DNA of 64,000 bases. Source: CAVXXB01 sp963765585. GTDB taxonomy: Bacteria; Calditrichota; Calditrichia; JAJRVZ01. The translations under genes were made by a program, and so were the position numbers. The notes below the pieces were generated by a model that saw nothing but the letters and a program-made list of their open reading frames with translations, did no database searches and was not told the origin of the DNA. Shown piece by piece: positions 35,980 to 45,562 of the stretch. Within the stretch, counting starts at the first letter, position 1. Every line of letters begins with the position of its first letter. The stretch is from NCBI GenBank assembly GCA_963765585.1, contig CAVXXB010000012.1, positions 620,001 to 684,000 of the forward strand. Direction: 5' to 3'.

Positions 35980-36963
35980 ATGAATAGAATACTTGTCATA
36001 TTAACCGGAATGTTGCTTGTTGGAATTTGGGGATGTTCAAATAATTCAACCGATCCAAATACAGCAGCTGGCGATGAACAGGCCATTATGGCAGTCATCG
36101 AAGAAGTAGAGAACAGTGATACGGAAGACTATTTTTATTCGAATATTGATGAAGAAGATGAGTCAGAATTCAGCACGGATGATGGGATGTTACAAAAACC
36201 GATTATTCCGCTCAAGTTTGGCCGGATTGGTCTTAGACCGATAATCAAGGATATTCGTATTGTTATGACATCTGATACGACCGCCACGGCAATGTTTTCG
36301 AAGATCCTGCGCGGAAAGTTTGTCATCGGTACAATGGATACAGACTATAACTGGGTGCGGATCAATAAAAAAATGGGACATGAGTTTAAACGGATTGCCC
36401 ATTTTGTCAAACGGGGTTCTGAAGGAGAAGATCTGAAAAAGAGATGGAAAATGAAGGAGTTTTCAATGGTGCTTGGCCAATCCCTGGGTGTGGTGGATAG
36501 CAATCTGGTTAGAAATACAGTAAATATTTCTAAACTGGTAGTTGAAACGGATACGACCATTGAAATTGATGATCCATTAACATTTATGCAAACGAAACAA
36601 AACGTATTTGCTTTTACACCAGGGACGGAAGTCACCATTACGGTCTATGTTGAGAATAATTCAGAAAATGCAATTCAGGTTCCGGCAGGAAAGGGAACAG
36701 AATTAGTGCGCTTGCATTTTGCCCGGCATCGCAAATGGCGCAATGCCAATTATTATAAACACGGAATGCGTCATCTGAAATGGATTGCCGAGGAAAATGG
36801 AATGAATGTATATCAGGGAACGTGGACTGTGAAAGATCACTTCAGGATCCATCATGCTGTAATAGATGTTATCGATAACGGAACCATATTTGATGACGAT
36901 GTCGATATGTATCCATATAACTCGGTTACCTGGAGTACCCCATACCAGGTAAAACCACGATAA
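35980..36963 (+). CDS. Lipoprotein of unknown function
   Basis: A 327-residue protein with lipoprotein signal MNRILVILTGMLLVGIWGC and lipobox Cys at 19. GGAG precedes the ATG. The N-terminal 70 residues are acidic (DEEDESEFSTDDG). The mature domain shows beta segments (IKDIRIVMTSDTTATAMFSKIL) and a late EVTITVYVENNSENAI stretch that looks Ig-like. The repeated R/K/H-rich ARHRKWRNANYYKHGMRHLK near residue 250 is unusual. Function unknown. It is followed by a terminator. Confidence 0.65.
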   Translation: MNRILVILTGMLLVGIWGCSNNSTDPNTAAGDEQAIMAVIEEVENSDTEDYFYSNIDEEDESEFSTDDGMLQKPIIPLKFGRIGLRPIIKDIRIVMTSDTTATAMFSKILRGKFVIGTMDTDYNWVRINKKMGHEFKRIAHFVKRGSEGEDLKKRWKMKEFSMVLGQSLGVVDSNLVRNTVNISKLVVETDTTIEIDDPLTFMQTKQNVFAFTPGTEVTITVYVENNSENAIQVPAGKGTELVRLHFARHRKWRNANYYKHGMRHLKWIAEENGMNVYQGTWTVKDHFRIHHAVIDVIDNGTIFDDDVDMYPYNSVTWSTPYQVKPR

Positions 36964-36994
36964 TAAAAATTTGTCTGCTACAGATTTAAATGAA

Positions 36995-37024
36995 GCCACC
37001 GGTCTGATCACCTGTGGCTTTTTT
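36995..37024 (+). terminator. Rho-independent terminator
   Basis: A GCCACCGGT arm pairs with ACCTGTGGC around a six-base loop, with one mismatched pair, and is followed by TTTTTTATTTTATT. It lies about 30 bases after the lipoprotein stop codon. Confidence 0.8.
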
Positions 37025-37113
37025 ATTTTATTAGTCAAAGTTCATAATAAAAAAATCCGATTAATAAAAAATCCAAAGCTTTGCCGAATATTATTTAGGG
37101 CATTATGAAATAA

Positions 37114-37366
37114 GGCAATGTTGCCGGTAGGTAATTACTAAATGATTATCTTTAATTACCGTTTATAAATTATATATCACCCCTGGGGGGGGGTAACTAT
37201 GTTGTGCCCAAAATGGATAGAAATATATAGCCCCTGATAAGGCTATGATATCGAGGATCTGCGAAGAACCGCGTAGCGGTTCAATATTTGTAGTAATGGA
37301 GTTCTAAAAAACATTGAAAACCCCTTTGGGGGTGAAATAGAATATTCGCCTACCGGCAATATTGCC
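37114..37366. repeat. Small inverted-repeat element (36964-37385 gene-free region)
   Basis: An 18-base arm at 37114-37131 and its inverted copy at 37349-37366 share CCTACCGGCAA and ATTGCC with one difference. The interior holds further self-complementary pieces: CCCCTGGGGG, GAACCGCGTAGCGGTTC and CCCCTTTGGGG. No protein frame is credible. The layout fits a miniature, transposase-less element or a folded intergenic repeat. The next gene begins 20 bases after its right end. Confidence 0.6.
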
Positions 37367-37385
37367 GAAAAATAAATAGTATAAT

Positions 37386-38975
37386 ATGAACCATATTAAA
37401 AAATGGCATACGGCTTTCGCTGATTTAACAGATTTTCACGGATTCAGAAATGATTTTATTTGGAACCTGTGCGTTTTACTTCTGGTCACTCTGATATCCG
37501 ATGTTTCTGCACAGGAGGTTACAGATAAGGAGTTATATACCATATTAATCCAGCAAGTAAATATATATTCGGAAATTGAATCATTTGATGAAGAAAAAAT
37601 TATACTGCTAAACCATGCGGTTTCATATGCGGACTCAGGAGACCATGAAGTCGCAGTGATTTATCTTGAAGAGTTGTTGGATCAATTACAATTTTTAAAT
37701 AATAAAACGGATATCTTGAAGGCAGAAGAATATCCTTTTGAATATGACGTCATGCCCATTTCCAAAAGGGTAAAAAAATCGAGCCGGTTTCGCCTGTCTG
37801 CCATTACTGGTATTGATTATAACAGACAAGAATTTGAAATAAGCTATTTCGAAAATGATAGTGCTATTTTAGAGCAAATAAGCAGGCCATATATAGGAAT
37901 TTTTGCCGGATTCATTTATCAGTTTAATCCGGTTTACAGTCTGGAGATTACCAATTCGTTACGATATGATAATGATTATCTGAGAAACGATTATCGGATA
38001 ATATGGCGGGCGGGAACAGGTATTGCATTGCAATATAACGGCTACTGGAATCAATCTGAATCCGTCCTGGCAAGTTCTTTTTGGGAGCACGAAATTGATG
38101 CGCGCTTTTATAGCCGGATTAATCCAACATTTGCTCTAAGTATTCAAAATAATTTCAGGCATAAAACCTGGAGCGGTATTAGTTCTTACATATCTGACTA
38201 TAACCGGAACCGGTTTTTTGCTGTCGCTGATTGGCAGCGATTTAGATTAGAGTATATTAACGAGTTAAATGAATCACTTGGAACGGAAGATCTGGATTAT
38301 CTGCAGCATTCTATACGATTCGGTTTACGGAATCAACCGGGCTGGCAATTAACATACGATCTGGAAATGGATTTTACATTGCGAAATTATACGCTTGCGT
38401 TTGAAGATAGTATTTTGAACAATCTCTATCATCAGGCAGGTATTAACTTGTACTTTACTTTACCATTGACAGGCCTAGTAAAGTTGGTTTCAGAGGATAA
38501 TTTTATATATAAAAGCTATAATGATAAAAATTCATTGGAACCTGATTATTTATGGAATTTCTTTCGGCCGGGTTTAGTTATAAATGTGGCAAGAAGCTTT
38601 GATATTACCCTGGGCTATGAATGGGAATTTCGAACGCACCTTCTTGTGTCAAATGATATTTTTGACGTGAGTGAACAAAATTACAATTCAGATGGCATAT
38701 TTCTCTCACTATCGTATTTAAATACAACCGGATCCTATTTTTCTGCATCTGTAAGTTATCAATGGCGAAGATATCCTCAATCAGCAACGAATGACATTTT
38801 AAGTTTATACTCGAATCGTAATATTCTATCAGTCACAGCAATGGTGAATTGGCCATTACTGACAAATTTGTTCCTGAATACTTATATTATGTATGATAAT
38901 GACCAGGATATTGACCTGGATCAACAAAATAATCATAGCACTATTTTTACAGCAGAATTAGAATATAAATTTTAG
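37386..38975 (+). CDS. Outer-membrane beta-barrel protein of unknown function
   Basis: A 529-residue protein with an N-terminal signal region (WNLCVLLLVTLISDVSAQ, preceded by about 28 polar residues) and a small alpha-helical part (residues 50-115). Residues 135-529 are alternating aromatic/polar strands (YSLEITNSLRYDNDYL, YFSASVSYQWRRYP) and end in FTAELEYKF, with terminal Phe, the usual end for barrel insertion. I see about 16 or more strands. Substrate unknown. The upstream neighbour is the inverted-repeat element, so it has its own start of transcription or relies on that element. Confidence 0.7.
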   Translation: MNHIKKWHTAFADLTDFHGFRNDFIWNLCVLLLVTLISDVSAQEVTDKELYTILIQQVNIYSEIESFDEEKIILLNHAVSYADSGDHEVAVIYLEELLDQLQFLNNKTDILKAEEYPFEYDVMPISKRVKKSSRFRLSAITGIDYNRQEFEISYFENDSAILEQISRPYIGIFAGFIYQFNPVYSLEITNSLRYDNDYLRNDYRIIWRAGTGIALQYNGYWNQSESVLASSFWEHEIDARFYSRINPTFALSIQNNFRHKTWSGISSYISDYNRNRFFAVADWQRFRLEYINELNESLGTEDLDYLQHSIRFGLRNQPGWQLTYDLEMDFTLRNYTLAFEDSILNNLYHQAGINLYFTLPLTGLVKLVSEDNFIYKSYNDKNSLEPDYLWNFFRPGLVINVARSFDITLGYEWEFRTHLLVSNDIFDVSEQNYNSDGIFLSLSYLNTTGSYFSASVSYQWRRYPQSATNDILSLYSNRNILSVTAMVNWPLLTNLFLNTYIMYDNDQDIDLDQQNNHSTIFTAELEYKF

Positions 38976-39140
38976 GAAATGAAAAATGGGGCCGAAAATA
39001 TACGTATATGGTTTTGTTTATTGGGTAAGGTCTTTGTATGCCTCTTACATCCAGACCTTAATAGAAATTTAATAACTGAAACTTTTTTCTGTTTTTTTCA
39101 TTAATGTATAATACATGTCTGCTTAGAGACGCAATTGGTC

Positions 39141-39169
39141 TTGACATAAAAATTCAAATTAGATAAATT
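39141..39169 (+). promoter_or_regulatory. Candidate sigma-70-like promoter (38976-39346 gene-free region)
   Basis: TTGACA at 39141-39146, a 17-base spacer and TAAATT at 39164-39169, about 180 bases before the next gene. The rest of this 370-base gap is AT-rich with no repeat array and no conserved frame; a TATAAT at 39107-39112 has no partner -35. Confidence 0.35.
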
Positions 39170-39346
39170 GATTTTGACCCCGAAGACAGGTCATAAACAT
39201 ACTTACAAGTCCTTAGACTACAATAAATAGACCTTTTCTGATTAAGATTTTCAAAATTCTCTGTCGTGATATAAGTCTTTGATGTAAAACTCAACATCTG
39301 ATATCACCTTTTAATGAGGAAGGCCGGTATAAATACGGAGTTCAAA

Positions 39347-40495
39347 ATGACGATTGGCAATCTGCACGTTCTATCAACGTATCTTAAAAAATGGTCCTAC
39401 CATGACAACAGACTAAGTCTGTCCTATTCCTATTTTACGGAAATGGGATATGGACGTGATATTGTTGATATGCGTATCTCTGCGCCTCATAACATGGTAA
39501 ATGAAGTTCTAAATAGAATGGTGGGCAAGGCAAAAGAAAAATTTCCAGGGAATGAGACTGTAATAAAAATCGAAAATGAAGGGGAAGTTCAGCGTAAATT
39601 AAACATGTTTCTTGGAAAAGTTCTGCGCGAATTTAACACCAATAAAAGATCCCGGGGCAAAGTCCGGATGATTTCCAGTCGCAGTATGGATTTTTATTAT
39701 AATGATTTCGAATATGAACCGCTTGATGCCAAGGTGAAGTTTTATGTTCACTTAAATCGTGGTGTAAATAAAATGAATGGTGATCTCTGGTCGGCCGCGA
39801 TAGATGATTTAAAACAGGCCCTGGAATTCGATGCAGATCATCCCCAGGCAAATAAATCTCTGGCTGAAGCGCTGGTCAAAGGTCATCGTATTGAAGAGGC
39901 ATTACCCTATTATGAAAAATTTGCCTTGCATGAAGATACCATCTCCGGATTAAATGATCTGGCCCATGCATATATAAAACTTGAACGGTATAAAGAAGCC
40001 GCGAATATATTGAAGAAAATGAAAAAAATTAATCCTGACGATATGATGGTTAAGATTGGTGAGGCACAGATAGCATATCTCCAGCAAAAGGATTATTTCT
40101 CAATTCTTGATGAAATTTATGCGGAGGACGAATATTGGCTGCGGGAATATCTCAAAAAGTCCTGGGAATATAAATTACCTGGAATGGGTAAAGACGATTC
40201 AAAAATGTGGAACGCAGCAACCTCATCGCGATACCTCGGTTATGACAGACCATTTGATCTAACCAAACGTGCATTTAACGATGAATTACCATGTTACTTC
40301 GATTCTGAACGCGGTACAATCAGATTTGTAAAGGCGGAATTGGATAATTGGGTTGAAATGCAAAATCGTTTTCGAATATATGGGGAAGAATATCAGGTAC
40401 ATAAAGACAGAATCTCCGCAGAAGAATTCAAAGCCGGGGAGCTGGCTATCAAAAAAAAGAAGACTACTAAAAAAGCTAAAGAACCTGCAGAATAA
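39347..40495 (+). CDS. TPR-containing protein of unknown function
   Basis: A 382-residue protein from the ATG at 39347, which has GGAG six bases upstream; an in-frame ATG at 39314 has no ribosome site. No signal peptide, so probably cytoplasmic. Residues 1-130 are an unrecognised alpha/beta domain. Residues 135-235 hold TPR units (AIDDLKQALEFDADHPQANKS, GLNDLAHAYIKLERYKEAAN). The last 20 residues are a Lys-rich tail (KKKKTTKKAKEP). A stand-alone scaffold protein is the simplest reading. Confidence 0.65.
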   Translation: MTIGNLHVLSTYLKKWSYHDNRLSLSYSYFTEMGYGRDIVDMRISAPHNMVNEVLNRMVGKAKEKFPGNETVIKIENEGEVQRKLNMFLGKVLREFNTNKRSRGKVRMISSRSMDFYYNDFEYEPLDAKVKFYVHLNRGVNKMNGDLWSAAIDDLKQALEFDADHPQANKSLAEALVKGHRIEEALPYYEKFALHEDTISGLNDLAHAYIKLERYKEAANILKKMKKINPDDMMVKIGEAQIAYLQQKDYFSILDEIYAEDEYWLREYLKKSWEYKLPGMGKDDSKMWNAATSSRYLGYDRPFDLTKRAFNDELPCYFDSERGTIRFVKAELDNWVEMQNRFRIYGEEYQVHKDRISAEEFKAGELAIKKKKTTKKAKEPAE

Positions 40496-40522
40496 TTCAT
40501 CCTGCTTTCCTCATCTCATAAA

Positions 40523-41926
40523 ATGCAGATTGCAGATAAGAATCTACTATTAATCAATCCCTGGATATATGATTTTGCTGCATATGATTTATGGAGCAAA
40601 CCCCTGGGATTATTGTATCTTGCCTCTTTTTTACGCACGGTAGGATTTAAGATCTCCCTAATTGACTGCCTGGAAGAAAAAAATAAAGTTAAAAAATATG
40701 GTGTGGGTCATTTCCATCGCCAGGCAGTGAATAAACCATCAGTATTGGCACATATCCCGCGGCATTATGCCAGGTATGGACTTTCGGAAGAAGACTTTAT
40801 AAATCGATTGGACAGTGTGTCCAATCCGGATGCTATACTGGTTACATCCATAATGACTTACTGGTATCCGGGTGTACAACACTGTATCAAAATACTAAGA
40901 AAACAGTTCCCTGGTGTGCCAATTATACTCGGTGGAATTTATGCCACATTATTACCTGAGCATGCAAAACATATTGTTCAGCCCGATCATATTATCACCG
41001 GGCCGGGTGAGGAAAAAATCTTGCAGCTGCTGGCAGATATATTTGATCTTGATCTGAATAATTATCACTACCCTGAAAATCCGGATGCTTATCCATATCC
41101 GGCATTTGATTTGTATGATAGTCTTGACTATCTGATCATCATGACGGCACGTGGATGTCCCTTCGATTGCTCATTTTGTGCTCAGAAAAAGATTTCTCTG
41201 CCTTTTTATCAACGTTCACCGGAAAAGGTTGTGGAGGAATTCGCACATCAATTTTCGAAATACAAATTACGGGATTTTGCATTCTATGATGATGCGCTTT
41301 TCATCAACAGGGATAATCATATTAAGCCGATTTTAAAGGCCTTAATAAATAACAGAATTCCTGTCCGGTTACATTCACCAAATGGTTTATTTGCCAGTCA
41401 CATTGATAAAGAATTGGCAGAACTTATGTACAAAGCCAATTTTAAAACGATCCGGCTCAGCTTTGAAACATCCAATGAAAACAGACGACGCGATATGTAT
41501 AATAAAATATCAAATGAAGGGATGGTAACTGCGGTTGAAAATCTGGTACGGGCAGGATATGATCCGCATGATCTGGATGCCTATGTCATTATGGGATTGC
41601 CGGATCAGGATCTGGATGAAGTTTTAGCCAGTATTATATTTGTAAATAATCTCGGTGTAAAAGTCAGCCTGGCGTCCTATTCGCCTATACCGGGTACAAA
41701 AGATTTTGACCGGGCAATTGAGCAGAATCTCATCAAATCGGATATCGATCCTTTGCTGACAAATAATTCAATATTTCCTCTAAATAGTGATCCTGAAGGA
41801 TATGAAATATATCGAAAGGTCAGAGTGTTTGGTCAAGTTATGAACGATAGTGCTGAAAAAGGACTATCGCCCTTTACGGATTTACATATCGGCACAGCAA
41901 TCAAAAAAGTACTTGGAGATTTATAG
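40523..41926 (+). CDS. B12-binding-domain radical SAM protein
   Basis: A 467-residue protein. The N-terminal half (about 1-185) is a B12-binding type fold (SKPLGLLYLASFLRTVGFKISLIDC, IILGGIYATLLPEHA). The radical SAM cluster motif is CPFDCSFC near residue 213 (TARGCPFDCSFCAQ). VRLHSPNGLFA and IRLSFETSNENRRRDM belong to the SAM barrel. Such proteins act in tailoring, methylation or carbon rearrangement; the product is unknown. The stop overlaps the start of the next gene by one base. Confidence 0.88.
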   Translation: MQIADKNLLLINPWIYDFAAYDLWSKPLGLLYLASFLRTVGFKISLIDCLEEKNKVKKYGVGHFHRQAVNKPSVLAHIPRHYARYGLSEEDFINRLDSVSNPDAILVTSIMTYWYPGVQHCIKILRKQFPGVPIILGGIYATLLPEHAKHIVQPDHIITGPGEEKILQLLADIFDLDLNNYHYPENPDAYPYPAFDLYDSLDYLIIMTARGCPFDCSFCAQKKISLPFYQRSPEKVVEEFAHQFSKYKLRDFAFYDDALFINRDNHIKPILKALINNRIPVRLHSPNGLFASHIDKELAELMYKANFKTIRLSFETSNENRRRDMYNKISNEGMVTAVENLVRAGYDPHDLDAYVIMGLPDQDLDEVLASIIFVNNLGVKVSLASYSPIPGTKDFDRAIEQNLIKSDIDPLLTNNSIFPLNSDPEGYEIYRKVRVFGQVMNDSAEKGLSPFTDLHIGTAIKKVLGDL

Positions 41927-43331
41927 TGCAGGAACAAAAGTATCCAGTAAAAAGAAATGCAGAACTGGAATTGTCAATTGAAAAAACAGACTTTTGGTGG
42001 AAGTGGTGTGGCACGTTACAATGAGTATGTAATATTTGTGAAGAATACCATTCCCGGTGATAAGGTAAAAGCCAGAATCTTTAAAAGAAAATCAAATTAT
42101 GCGGAAGCCCGTTTGCTGGAATTAGTCGAACCGTCTCAACTTAGGATAGATGCACCATGTGTCTACTTTGCGTGGTGTGGCGGTTGTACCTGGCAAAATA
42201 TAACTTATGAAAATCAGCTAAAAATAAAAAAAGATCATGTTAGCGAAAGTTTAGATCACCTGGGGCAGACTTAAGGAATCAGTTATATTTGACCCTGTTG
42301 CATCGGAAAAGATCTGGGGATATCGCAATAAAATGGAATTCTCATTTGCCGATCGTCGTTGGTTGCTGCCCGATGAGTTAAATGATGAATCGGTTATAAG
42401 GGACTTTGCTCTGGGATTACATGTTCCGGGCACCTTTGATAAAATACTGGACATTGACCAGTGTCTGCTCCAGTCGGATGCCGCCAATAATGTACTCAAA
42501 ATTGTGGATAACTTTTGTCTGGAAAATAAATTGACACCCTACGGGACTAAATCGCATCAGGGATTTCTGCGATATCTTGTGATTCGTGAAAGTCACTATT
42601 CCGGTGAAATTATGGTTAATCTGGTGACAGCCCACAAAGATGACACAGCTTTTAAAAAATTGGTCGAAATACTTCCCCGGAAAATTCCGGAAGTCTCAAG
42701 TATTGTAAATAATATCAACCCTAAGAAGGCACAAATTGCCTTGGGCGTCGAAGAACATCTGTTGTTTGGTAATAGTTACATTACGGAAAAATTGGGTGCT
42801 TTTGAATTCCGCATATCTGCCAATTCATTTTTTCAAACCAATACGGCCCAGGCAGAACAACTTTACCGGATTGTCATGGAATTTGCGGATTTGAAGAATG
42901 ATGAACAGGTTTGGGATTTATACTGTGGGACTGGAACAATTACCCTGTTTCTTTCACAAAAAGCAAAATTTGTCACCGGTTTTGAGTTAAGTGAGAGCGC
43001 GATAACCGATGCCAGATCCAATGCAAAAATCCATGGATGTGAAAATACACGATTTGTTGCCGGAGACTTGTTGAAAAATCTTGAATTAGTTGATACTTTC
43101 CCGGATGTGGTCGTGACAGACCCCCCACGATCAGGAATGCATCCAAAAGTGTGTGCGAAACTGGCAGAATCCGGTGCAAAAAAAATAGTGTATGTGTCGT
43201 GTAACCCGACCACTATGGCCCGGGATATTCAATTGCTGCAACAAAGATATCAATTGATCAAGGCCCAACCGGTGGACATGTTTCCCCACACGTATCATAT
43301 TGAAACAGTTGCTTTGCTGGAGAAAAAATAA
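41926..43331 (+). pseudogene. rlmD: 23S rRNA m5U methyltransferase (RlmD/TrmA family), frameshifted twice
   Basis: The gene starts at GTG 41926 (GGAG 7 bases upstream) and shifts frame at a TTTT run (41992-41995) and at a GGGG run (42262-42265). Deleting one base at each gives a continuous protein: ELELSIEKTDFGGSGVARY, then LDHLGRLKESVIFDP. The iron-sulfur cysteines are in CVYFAWCGGCTWQN. SAM-binding VWDLYCGTGTITLFL and the catalytic VYVSCNPTTMARD are present downstream. The U54 or U1939/U747 target cannot be told apart with certainty. Both runs are single-base indels in homopolymers, so sequencing error is a strong alternative to true loss. Confidence 0.82.
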
Positions 43332-43871
43332 ATGCGCAAATTAACTTACCAGGAGATTTTTGCCCAGCGGCCCAGTCTGGCTGAGATGGAAAATTTTGAT
43401 CGCAATCCATTCTATTGTATGGTTGAAAACGTGCGCAGCCTTTACAATGTGGGAAGTATATTCCGTACTTCCGATGCCGTATTGTTAAAATCGCTTTATC
43501 TCACCGGCTATACAGGTTTCCCACCGCGTAAAGAAATTGATAAAACCGCTCTGGGGGCAGTTGATTCTGTCCACTGGCAACGGTTTGAGGACCCGTTAGA
43601 TGCCGTTAGTGATTTGAAAAAGAAAAATATACCGCTAATTGCACTTGAACATACCTCAGATAGCATACCTTATACGGAGTTTGAGTTTCCTTATCCGTTT
43701 TGTCTTGTTGTTGGAAATGAAGTTGAAGGAATCTCCGATTCATTAATTGAAAAAGTGGATGCTTCCATCGAGATTCCCATGCTGGGATTGAAACAATCTC
43801 TTAATGTAGCCGTGGCCTATGGGGTTGTCATGTATCACGCATCATACCGGTACGCACAAAAAACAGGTTAG
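43332..43871 (+). CDS. TrmH-family (SpoU) RNA 2'-O-methyltransferase
   Basis: A 179-residue SPOUT-fold enzyme starting right after the rlmD stop. Motif 1 is VENVRSLYNVGSIFRTSDA, motif 2 LVVGNEVEGIS, and motif 3 IPMLGLKQSLNVAVAYGVVMYH. The nucleotide target cannot be assigned from sequence. It shares a transcript with the rlmD-type gene, consistent with RNA modification. Confidence 0.92.
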   Translation: MRKLTYQEIFAQRPSLAEMENFDRNPFYCMVENVRSLYNVGSIFRTSDAVLLKSLYLTGYTGFPPRKEIDKTALGAVDSVHWQRFEDPLDAVSDLKKKNIPLIALEHTSDSIPYTEFEFPYPFCLVVGNEVEGISDSLIEKVDASIEIPMLGLKQSLNVAVAYGVVMYHASYRYAQKTG

Positions 43872-43969
43872 CGTGCAATTATTTTTAACAGATTAAATAT
43901 AAAAAAATCTTAATACCTGCCGAATATTTTTTAATAAAGTGAAGTCGGTATACGATTTCCTATGTTTTA

Positions 43970-43998
43970 TTGACATTATATCAGGTGTCAGATAAGTT
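43970..43998 (+). promoter_or_regulatory. Candidate sigma-70-like promoter of the DUF4388 operon
   Basis: TTGACA at 43970-43975, a 17-base spacer and TAAGTT at 43993-43998, about 30 bases before the ATG at 44027. The position fits a transcription start close to the gene. Confidence 0.4.
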
Positions 43999-44026
43999 AT
44001 TGAATTTTAAATAAGTATAACCAAAA

Positions 44027-45547
44027 ATGGCTACAAAAAAGATCGTCTTACTTGGCAGCCAGAATGATCGGACCAATCAGCTCACATCCTTGCTGCGAAG
44101 CACGGATTTTACCATTACCAAGGTAAAAAATATTGATCAGGCAACAGATCGCTTGCACTCATCCGACCCGGGGCTGATTTTAATTGATTACGGTTCGATA
44201 AAAAGTGCTGAGAGAAACGATCTGGCGGTATTATTCGCCAACGCCAGGTCTACAAAATTTGTCATCTTTGATGTCCCTAATGATGCAACAAGACGACGGG
44301 CATTTTATCGTCTGGGAACTTATCGTATTCTTCCGGATACCTACCAAATTGAAGATATCTGTTATTTTTGTTCCAACGCGTCTAAAAAGGTCGAAACAAA
44401 TGGGAAATTAAAAGAAGCCCATTTTAGCGGTAGCCTTGAGGATTTTAATCTTTCCGGTCTAATTACCATATTTGGTCGTGAAAAACGCAGCGGAATTTTA
44501 AGAATCCGTACAAATGGTAGTACGGGCAAAATCTATTTTGATGAAGGAAATATCATCCATGCGATTTCGGGTAATCTTCGCGGTGATGATGCCATATTTT
44601 ATATGTTAACCTGGGAAAAGGGCTGGTTTTCCATGCGCCCACTGCCGCTCACGGCATCAGAAAACCATACCCGGCTTAGTAATCTGGGCATCATTTTGCA
44701 TGGTGAGCAGGTCAGTATCAGATTTAAGGATTTGATAAATGAACTGGGTGGTATAAACCGGCAACTCCGCGTCATAAACAGGGGGGACATAATTCAGGCG
44801 GGTTCCAAACCTGATCTGGAAGGTTTCATCAACCATCTCAGTGAATTTAGAAAAATTCACGAAATCATCGAGTTCAGCCCATATCCGATGCTTGAAACAT
44901 TGAGCATTTTGAAAAAACTTCACAAGTCTAAAAACCTTGAATTTCGTGAAACTGTCTCAGGCATTGGTGAAATTTATGTTGAGAATACGCAGACGAAAGA
45001 AACTCAGGTTGAACAATTCCTTTCAGCAAGTGATGTAAAAAAATTACGTAAAATTTTAAATGCAAAAGAGCTTACCAGTGGTAAACTATTGATTCTTGGC
45101 TCTCATTCATGTGGAAAAACAGATTTTATTCGAAATTTTAATCAGGGCAGTCTTAGCGGGGTTCGAACCAATCAGGATCTCGATTTTACACGAATAGATT
45201 TGAGTTCCAATTTTTATCTCCAGGTTTTTGGTATCGTCCTCGATAAACGTCTTGTTGATATTGTTGAAAAATTGTCGGAAGGTTTGCTTGGTTATATTTT
45301 TCTGATCGATGCTGAAAAACCAGATGATTTCGAATATACCAGTTATATCATCAATCATTTAACAAGTATGTTTGATGTACCATGGACCGTTGCGGTCACA
45401 AATATTGCACCCGATAATACAAAATTAATGAAGCAAATTAGATCCGGCATTCGTGTTCCTGATAACCGTGAACTAGAAATCTGTAATGTGACAGAAAAAG
45501 AAGATGTACGAAAAATCATTTTATCTATGGCTATAATGAACAAGTAA
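44027..45547 (+). CDS. Pseudo-receiver, DUF4388 and GTPase-like fusion protein
   Basis: A 506-residue protein. Residues 1-115 resemble a response regulator receiver (KKIVLLGSQND, LILIDYGS) but lack the full acidic set. Residues 133-225 form a DUF4388 domain (FSGSLEDFNLSGLITIFG, GKIYFDEGNIIHAISG). Residues 350-506 resemble a small GTPase: a Walker A GSHSCGKT at 358-365 and GLLGYIFLIDA, but the usual PGQ switch is replaced by FGIVLDKRL. The similarity is to MglA/SRPRB-like GTPases. Biological role unknown; it forms an operon with the next two genes. Confidence 0.75.
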   Translation: MATKKIVLLGSQNDRTNQLTSLLRSTDFTITKVKNIDQATDRLHSSDPGLILIDYGSIKSAERNDLAVLFANARSTKFVIFDVPNDATRRRAFYRLGTYRILPDTYQIEDICYFCSNASKKVETNGKLKEAHFSGSLEDFNLSGLITIFGREKRSGILRIRTNGSTGKIYFDEGNIIHAISGNLRGDDAIFYMLTWEKGWFSMRPLPLTASENHTRLSNLGIILHGEQVSIRFKDLINELGGINRQLRVINRGDIIQAGSKPDLEGFINHLSEFRKIHEIIEFSPYPMLETLSILKKLHKSKNLEFRETVSGIGEIYVENTQTKETQVEQFLSASDVKKLRKILNAKELTSGKLLILGSHSCGKTDFIRNFNQGSLSGVRTNQDLDFTRIDLSSNFYLQVFGIVLDKRLVDIVEKLSEGLLGYIFLIDAEKPDDFEYTSYIINHLTSMFDVPWTVAVTNIAPDNTKLMKQIRSGIRVPDNRELEICNVTEKEDVRKIILSMAIMNK

Positions 45548-45562
45548 TCAAGAGGAAAAATT

